Source: Lachnospiraceae bacterium
GTDB taxonomy: Bacteria; Bacillota; Clostridia; Lachnospirales; Lachnospiraceae
Reading direction: 5' to 3'
DNA: 9,982 nucleotides
NCBI GenBank assembly: GCA_021199395.1
Contig: JAJQIE010000203.1
Location: 1 to 9,982 of the forward strand
The notes beneath the pieces are model-generated. The model saw only the letters and a list, made by a program, of their open reading frames with translations. It had not been told where the DNA came from and made no database searches. Positions 6,267-9,982 of this stretch are shown here, one piece after another (the first letter of the stretch is position 1; the number at the start of each line of letters is the position of its first letter). The translations under genes were made by a program, and so were the position numbers.

Positions 6267-7343
6267 TCATAAAATCGTCCCGCCCCCGGCGACATAATCC
6301 CCATCATAAAATACGACCGCCTGCCCCGGCGTAACTGCGCGGACAGGGGCGTCAAAAACCACCTCCGCCACATCCTCTGAAACGCGTCGGACAATCGCAG
6401 GCGCTCCGGCATGATTGTAACGGATCTTCGCGGTCACGCGCATCTCATCCGGTATGTCCCGGACACTCATGAAATTCAGGTGATTGCAGGTCAGGCGATC
6501 GGTAAACACTTCCTGCGCCTCACCGATCACCACTTCATTCGTCTCCGGCCGGATCTCCGTCACAAAGACCGGATGTCCCATGGAAAGATTCAGTCCTTTC
6601 CGCTGCCCGATCGTATAATGTGTAATGCCCTTATGTGTTCCGAGCACCTGTCCGTCTGCGGTCACGAAATTACCGGTCGGAATGGTCCGCCCGCTGTTCT
6701 TTTCTATAAAACCGGCGTAATCCCGATCCGGAACAAAGCAGATTTCCTGACTGTCCGGCTTGTGCGCAACCGGAAGTCCGATCTGCTCCGCTATCCTGCG
6801 AATCTGCGGCTTCTCATATTCCCCGACCGGCATCAGAGTGCGGGCAAGCTGCTCCTGCGTCAGATTATAAAGCGCATAGGTCTGATCCTTCGCGGCAGTC
6901 GCGGAACGCCGGATCGCGTACCGTCCATTTTCCAGCTTTTCCACGCGCGCATAATGCCCGGTTGCAATAAAATCAGCGCCGATCATAAGACTCCGATTTA
7001 AGAGAGATTCCCACTTTACATAACGGTTGCAGGCAATACAGGGGTTCGGCGTGCGCCCCGCCAGGTATTCTTCCATAAAATAATGGATTACCTTCTCCTT
7101 AAATTCGTCCCGAAAATTCATGACATAATGTGGAATTTCCAGCATCTGCGCCACACGGGCGGCGTCTTCCGCAGCACTCATGCCGCAGCAGCCGCCGTTT
7201 GCGCTGATCTCCTCCTCCGGCTCCTTCTGCCAGATCTGCATGGTCACGCCTGTCACCTCATAGCCGGCCTCCTTTAGCAGATAAGCCGCCACAGAGGAAT
7301 CCACGCCGCCGGACATGCCGACGACCACCTTTTTTTTACTCAT
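6267..7343 (-). CDS. mnmA: tRNA-specific 2-thiouridylase MnmA
   Basis: A 358-residue cytoplasmic enzyme that activates U34 of the Glu, Gln and Lys tRNAs with ATP and replaces its C2 oxygen with sulfur. The PP-loop SGGVDSS is at residues 11-17. NPCIACN at 100-106 carries C102 and DSQEICFVPD at 197-206 carries C202, the two catalytic cysteines (C102 and C199 in E. coli). ATGHYAR at 127-133 and HYTIGQRKGL are also diagnostic, and the length is normal. GGAGA lies 6 bases before ATG 7343, and a hairpin (7359-7377) lies just before that. It follows nifS on the same strand after 153 bases. This pairing is common in Firmicutes, where the adjacent desulfurase hands sulfur directly to MnmA. Confidence 0.97.
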   Translation of the reverse strand: MSKKKVVVGMSGGVDSSVAAYLLKEAGYEVTGVTMQIWQKEPEEEISANGGCCGMSAAEDAARVAQMLEIPHYVMNFRDEFKEKVIHYFMEEYLAGRTPNPCIACNRYVKWESLLNRSLMIGADFIATGHYARVEKLENGRYAIRRSATAAKDQTYALYNLTQEQLARTLMPVGEYEKPQIRRIAEQIGLPVAHKPDSQEICFVPDRDYAGFIEKNSGRTIPTGNFVTADGQVLGTHKGITHYTIGQRKGLNLSMGHPVFVTEIRPETNEVVIGEAQEVFTDRLTCNHLNFMSVRDIPDEMRVTAKIRYNHAGAPAIVRRVSEDVAEVVFDAPVRAVTPGQAVVFYDGDYVAGGGTIL

Positions 7344-7358
7344 ATGCTCTCCATCTCA

Positions 7359-7377
7359 CGCCGCATAGAGTGCGGCG
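7359..7377 (-). promoter_or_regulatory. Hairpin ahead of mnmA RBS
   Basis: A 7-bp perfect GC-rich stem (7359-7365 with 7371-7377) with a 5-base loop stands about 6 bases before the GGAGAG of mnmA. It has no U-tract, so it is not a terminator for nifS. Its position relative to the Shine-Dalgarno sequence matches the hairpins before oadA and oadB, although the sequence is different. Confidence 0.45.
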
Positions 7378-7470
7378 CTCTTTTATCCTTTCCCGACCGT
7401 TCCATCGTTCAGACTTCAGCCACAGTAAGCGTTCGTTTTCCCCGCGCCATTTATGGATGTGCGCAAAGTA

Positions 7471-7488
7471 AAATGACTAATGTCATTT
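7471..7488. promoter_or_regulatory. AAATGAC-N4-GTCATTT palindrome in the nifS-mnmA gap
   Basis: Perfect 7-base arms around TAAT, starting 8 bases beyond the nifS stop codon. One more GT/AC pairing follows on the outer side after a one-base bulge. It could be a regulator-binding site controlling mnmA or a weak AT-rich terminator for nifS. The symmetric TGAC-N4-GTCA core looks like a dimeric operator, but I cannot name the regulator. The rest of the gap (7378-7470) shows no convincing promoter. Confidence 0.35.
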
Positions 7489-7496
7489 ACTATACT

Positions 7497-8681
7497 TCAG
7501 GACGACCGCCTGCGGCAGAAGTCCTCATACTGCGGCGACATACTGCGCAGCCGCGCCACAATCCTTTTTATCGTCTCAACAGTCGTCGCAATTTCCTCCC
7601 CGGTCGTTTCCGCGCTCAGTGTCAGGCGCAGGGAGCCATGCGCGATCTCATCCGGCAGGCCGAGGGCAAGCAGCACATGCGAAGGATCCAATGAGCCGGA
7701 GGTACAGGCGGAACCGCTGGAAGCACAGATTCCTTCCATGTCCAGCATGATCAGCAGGGATTCTCCTTCTACAAACTGAAAGCTGAAATTCGCATTGTTC
7801 GGCAGGCGTCTGGTTCGATGCCCATTCAGCCTGGAATAAGGTATTTCCTTCAGAATCCGGTCGATCAGCTCATTTCGCAGCCGTGTCTCATAAGCAGCGC
7901 GTTTTTCCATTGTCTCTGCCGCCTCCGCGGCAGCCTGCCCAAATCCTGCAATACCCGGAACATTTTCCGTACCTGCCCGGCGCTTGCGCTCCTGCGCGCC
8001 CCCGTGAATGAAAGATCGTATCCGGACATCCCTGCGGATATACAAAAAGCCGACGCCCTTGGGACCATTCAGCTTATGCGCGCTGGCGCTGAGCATGGCA
8101 ATGTTCAGATCATCCACCCGGATCGGTTTCTGCCCATAAGCCTGCACCGCATCCGTATGAAACAGAATCCCATGCTTTTTCGCAATCGCGCCAATCTCCC
8201 GAATCGGCTGGATGGTTCCGATCTCATTGTTCGCAAACATTACAGAAATCAGAATCGTTTCCGGACGGATTGCCTGCTCCAGCTCCTCTGTCTTTACCAG
8301 ACCATTCTCATCTACATTTATATAGGTAACCGCAAATCCCTGCTTCTGCAAATACTCACAGGTATGCAGGATAGCGTGATGCTCAATTTTTGTTGTGATA
8401 ATATGGTTTCCCTTCTCACGCAGCGCCTCCGCCGTCGCCTTGAGCGCCCAGTTGTCCGACTCGGAGCCGCCCGCGGTAAAATAGATTTCCTCCGGCTTCG
8501 CCCCAAGGGTAGAAGCAATCACCTCCCGGCTTTTACTGACGGCTTCCCGGCTTTTCACCCCGATGCTGTAAATACCGGACGCATTGCCATAATATTCGCT
8601 AAAATACGGAAGCATCGCCTCCACAACAGACGGCGAGGTCTTTGTAGTCGCCGCATTATCCAGATAAATAAGCTTTCCCAT
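7497..8681 (-). CDS. nifS: Cysteine desulfurase, NifS/IscS family (MnmA-associated)
   Basis: A 394-residue PLP enzyme that takes sulfur from cysteine as a persulfide and releases alanine. YLDNAATT at 6-13 is the family N-terminus. TAGGSESDN at 69-77 and the HH pair at 101-102 contact the cofactor, HTDAVQ is at 175-180, and SAHKLNGPKG at 200-209 contains the PLP lysine K203. RAGTEN at 235-240 and the flexible loop SSGSACTSGSLDPSH at 321-335 with catalytic C326 complete the active site. All catalytic residues are present. The GSACTSG loop is of the long, group I type (IscS/NifS). No scaffold gene (iscU/nifU) is adjacent; instead mnmA follows, pointing to tRNA thiolation as the main job. GAGGGAG precedes the ATG, and a strong promoter lies at 8746-8774. 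Confidence 0.95.
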   Translation of the reverse strand: MGKLIYLDNAATTKTSPSVVEAMLPYFSEYYGNASGIYSIGVKSREAVSKSREVIASTLGAKPEEIYFTAGGSESDNWALKATAEALREKGNHIITTKIEHHAILHTCEYLQKQGFAVTYINVDENGLVKTEELEQAIRPETILISVMFANNEIGTIQPIREIGAIAKKHGILFHTDAVQAYGQKPIRVDDLNIAMLSASAHKLNGPKGVGFLYIRRDVRIRSFIHGGAQERKRRAGTENVPGIAGFGQAAAEAAETMEKRAAYETRLRNELIDRILKEIPYSRLNGHRTRRLPNNANFSFQFVEGESLLIMLDMEGICASSGSACTSGSLDPSHVLLALGLPDEIAHGSLRLTLSAETTGEEIATTVETIKRIVARLRSMSPQYEDFCRRRSS

Positions 8682-8745
8682 TGTTTTTCTCCCTCAATAA
8701 ACCTGATTTGCCGGTACCGACAATTTCCCGGAGAATATACCGTTA

Positions 8746-8774
8746 AAGATATCATCCGTATTTTTTCATGTCAA
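8746..8774 (-). promoter_or_regulatory. Near-consensus sigma-A promoter for nifS
   Basis: On the minus strand a perfect TTGACA (8774-8769) is followed after exactly 17 bases by TATCTT (8751-8746). The leader to the nifS ATG is roughly 60 bases and contains the palindrome CGGTACCG. The promoter lies in the 140-base divergent region shared with the plus-strand flippase gene. On the plus strand only a -10-like TATATT near 8789 is visible, without a good -35. Confidence 0.72.
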
Positions 8775-8821
8775 GACAGGTTCACGCATATATTCTAAAA
8801 AAAGCCAATAAGGATACCTTT

Positions 8822-9982
8822 ATGAATACAAAACCGGGTATGAAACATTATTTAATCAGGGGAACCCTTCTGCTGACCCTTATGGGAGCGCTGACCAGAA
8901 CAGCAGGCTTTTTTTATAAAATATTCCTCTCAAGAACCATCGGTGCATCAGAAATCGGATTATATCAAATCGCAATGCCTGTTTTTTCTTTCTGTACCGC
9001 CCTGTGCGGCGGCGGCGTACAGACAACCATATCCCGCTTTGTGGCTGAATACCGTGCAAAAGAAGAGAACCGCAGCGCGAAAAAAATACTTGTCGCGGGA
9101 TTGCTTCTGTCCGTTTCCCTTTCCTTCTTATGCGCTGTGTCCCTGTACCTGAGCGCCCCACTTGTCGCACAGCGTTTTCTTCTCGAAAAAAACGCTGCGC
9201 CCCTTTTGAAAATCATGGCCTTTTCACTGCCCTTCTGCATGATACACGGCTGTATCTGCGGATATTTTATGGGGGAAAAACAGGTCGTCCCACCCGCGCT
9301 GTCACAGCTTGTTGAGCAGATGCTCCGCATTACCTTCGTAATACTTGTATATGTCCTGCTCACCAGACAGGGACAGCAGCCGGACGCCAGGATCATGGCA
9401 TTCGGACAGCTGGCGGGGGAAGCGGCCGCAGCCATTTACTGTGCAATCTGTATGTATGCTTTCTCCGGCAAAAAAACCATGCAGACCATTCTCTGCAGGA
9501 GCCGGATACAGAGCAGTCAAAAATCCATCCTGCATTTTGCCCGGCAATTGCTTCCTGTTTCTTTTCCGCTCGGCCTCAACCGTATGCTGATGTGCGTCCT
9601 TCAGGCAATCGAAGCGGCCCTGCTCCCGCAAATGCTTCAGCGCTCCGGCCTCGCATCAGTAGAGGCGCTTTCTGTCTACGGTCCCTTTACCGGAATGGCT
9701 CTGCCGGTGATTTATTTCCCGACCGCGGTTACATCCGCATTTGGAATGCTTCTGCTGCCGACAGTCTCCGAAGCGAATGCGCTTCACCGCAGGAAAAGGC
9801 TTGGCGATACTGTCACCGCCAGCTTCATGGGCAGCCTGCTGCTTGGCAGCTTTTTCCTGGGCGCGTTCCTGCTTGCCGGGGAAGCGCTCGGCAATATGGT
9901 TTTTCACAGCCGTCTGGCCGGTATTTATATCCGATATCTCGCTTTTTGCTGTCCGCTGATTTACATAAACACTACTATGATA
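8822..9982 (+). CDS. SpoVB/MOP-superfamily flippase, 5' part (387 codons)
   Basis: An open frame of 387 codons from ATG 8822 to the window edge without a stop. It encodes a polytopic membrane protein with hydrophobic segments near residues 11-30, 45-65, 88-110, 128-148, 168-182 and onward. The N-terminus GALTRTAGFFYKIFLSRTIG at 22-41, then EIGLYQIAMPVF at 44-55 and ISRFVAEYRA at 70-79, matches the SpoVB/YkvU-like branch of polysaccharide flippases. These export lipid-linked sugars or act in spore cortex and cell-wall assembly. SpoVB proteins are about 500 residues, so roughly a quarter is missing on the right. AAGGA lies about 8 bases before the ATG. It is divergent from nifS and functionally unrelated to the other genes here. 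The exact substrate, and whether it is sporulation-specific, cannot be told. Confidence 0.85.
   Translation, partial: MNTKPGMKHYLIRGTLLLTLMGALTRTAGFFYKIFLSRTIGASEIGLYQIAMPVFSFCTALCGGGVQTTISRFVAEYRAKEENRSAKKILVAGLLLSVSLSFLCAVSLYLSAPLVAQRFLLEKNAAPLLKIMAFSLPFCMIHGCICGYFMGEKQVVPPALSQLVEQMLRITFVILVYVLLTRQGQQPDARIMAFGQLAGEAAAAIYCAICMYAFSGKKTMQTILCRSRIQSSQKSILHFARQLLPVSFPLGLNRMLMCVLQAIEAALLPQMLQRSGLASVEALSVYGPFTGMALPVIYFPTAVTSAFGMLLLPTVSEANALHRRKRLGDTVTASFMGSLLLGSFFLGAFLLAGEALGNMVFHSRLAGIYIRYLAFCCPLIYINTTMI

Noticed and set aside
7818..8798. Plus-strand frame of 326 codons
   Set aside because: Antisense to nifS, whose catalytic motifs are all present; the composition is that of a shadow frame and it runs through the nifS promoter.
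8965..9435. Minus-strand frame of 156 codons
   Set aside because: Antisense to the flippase, which is open for all 387 codons to the edge and has family motifs and membrane segments.

Overview
The window looks like a chromosomal segment of an anaerobic Gram-positive Clostridia member, most likely of the Lachnospiraceae type. This is an inference from protein style, the mid-range GC content, strong GGAGG ribosome binding sites, and the gene set (a biotin-dependent sodium-pump decarboxylase with a DUF3887-like gamma subunit, a NifS-MnmA pair and a SpoVB-like flippase). No rRNA, tRNA, CRISPR array or insertion sequence was seen.

Layout from right to left, because almost everything is on the minus strand. 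At the right edge, a SpoVB/MOP-type flippase gene starts at 8822 on the plus strand and runs off the window. It diverges from nifS (cysteine desulfurase, 8681-7497), which has a near-consensus promoter at 8746-8774. After nifS comes mnmA (tRNA 2-thiouridine synthase, 7343-6267); the first enzyme supplies sulfur for the second. A good promoter directly behind mnmA (6230-6258) then opens a five-gene operon: an acyl-CoA-type carboxyltransferase (6166-4730), OadG/gamma (4715-3771), a biotin carrier protein (3754-3377), OadB/beta (3315-2155) and OadA/alpha (1985-555). A 53-bp perfect palindrome at 393-445 closes it. At the left edge is the 5' part of a nucleotidyltransferase gene (348-1).

The five-gene operon combines two carboxyltransferases of different substrate class (a CoA-ester type and a pyruvate/oxaloacetate type) with one biotin carrier and the sodium-translocating membrane parts. 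There is no biotin carboxylase. The set resembles the 12S, 5S and 1.3S parts of Propionibacterium transcarboxylase placed on an OadB/OadG sodium pump.

The most striking observation is that the carboxyltransferase frame is interrupted by a TAG at 4852-4850. The next 39 codons, in the same frame, encode the family's expected C-terminal tail and end in TAA at 4730, 14 bases before the next gene. This is either a very recent nonsense mutation, a sequence error, or amber readthrough. A second observation is a set of RBS-proximal hairpins. Two of them (before oadA and oadB) are diverged copies of one 38-base leader and keep their pairing through compensatory changes.
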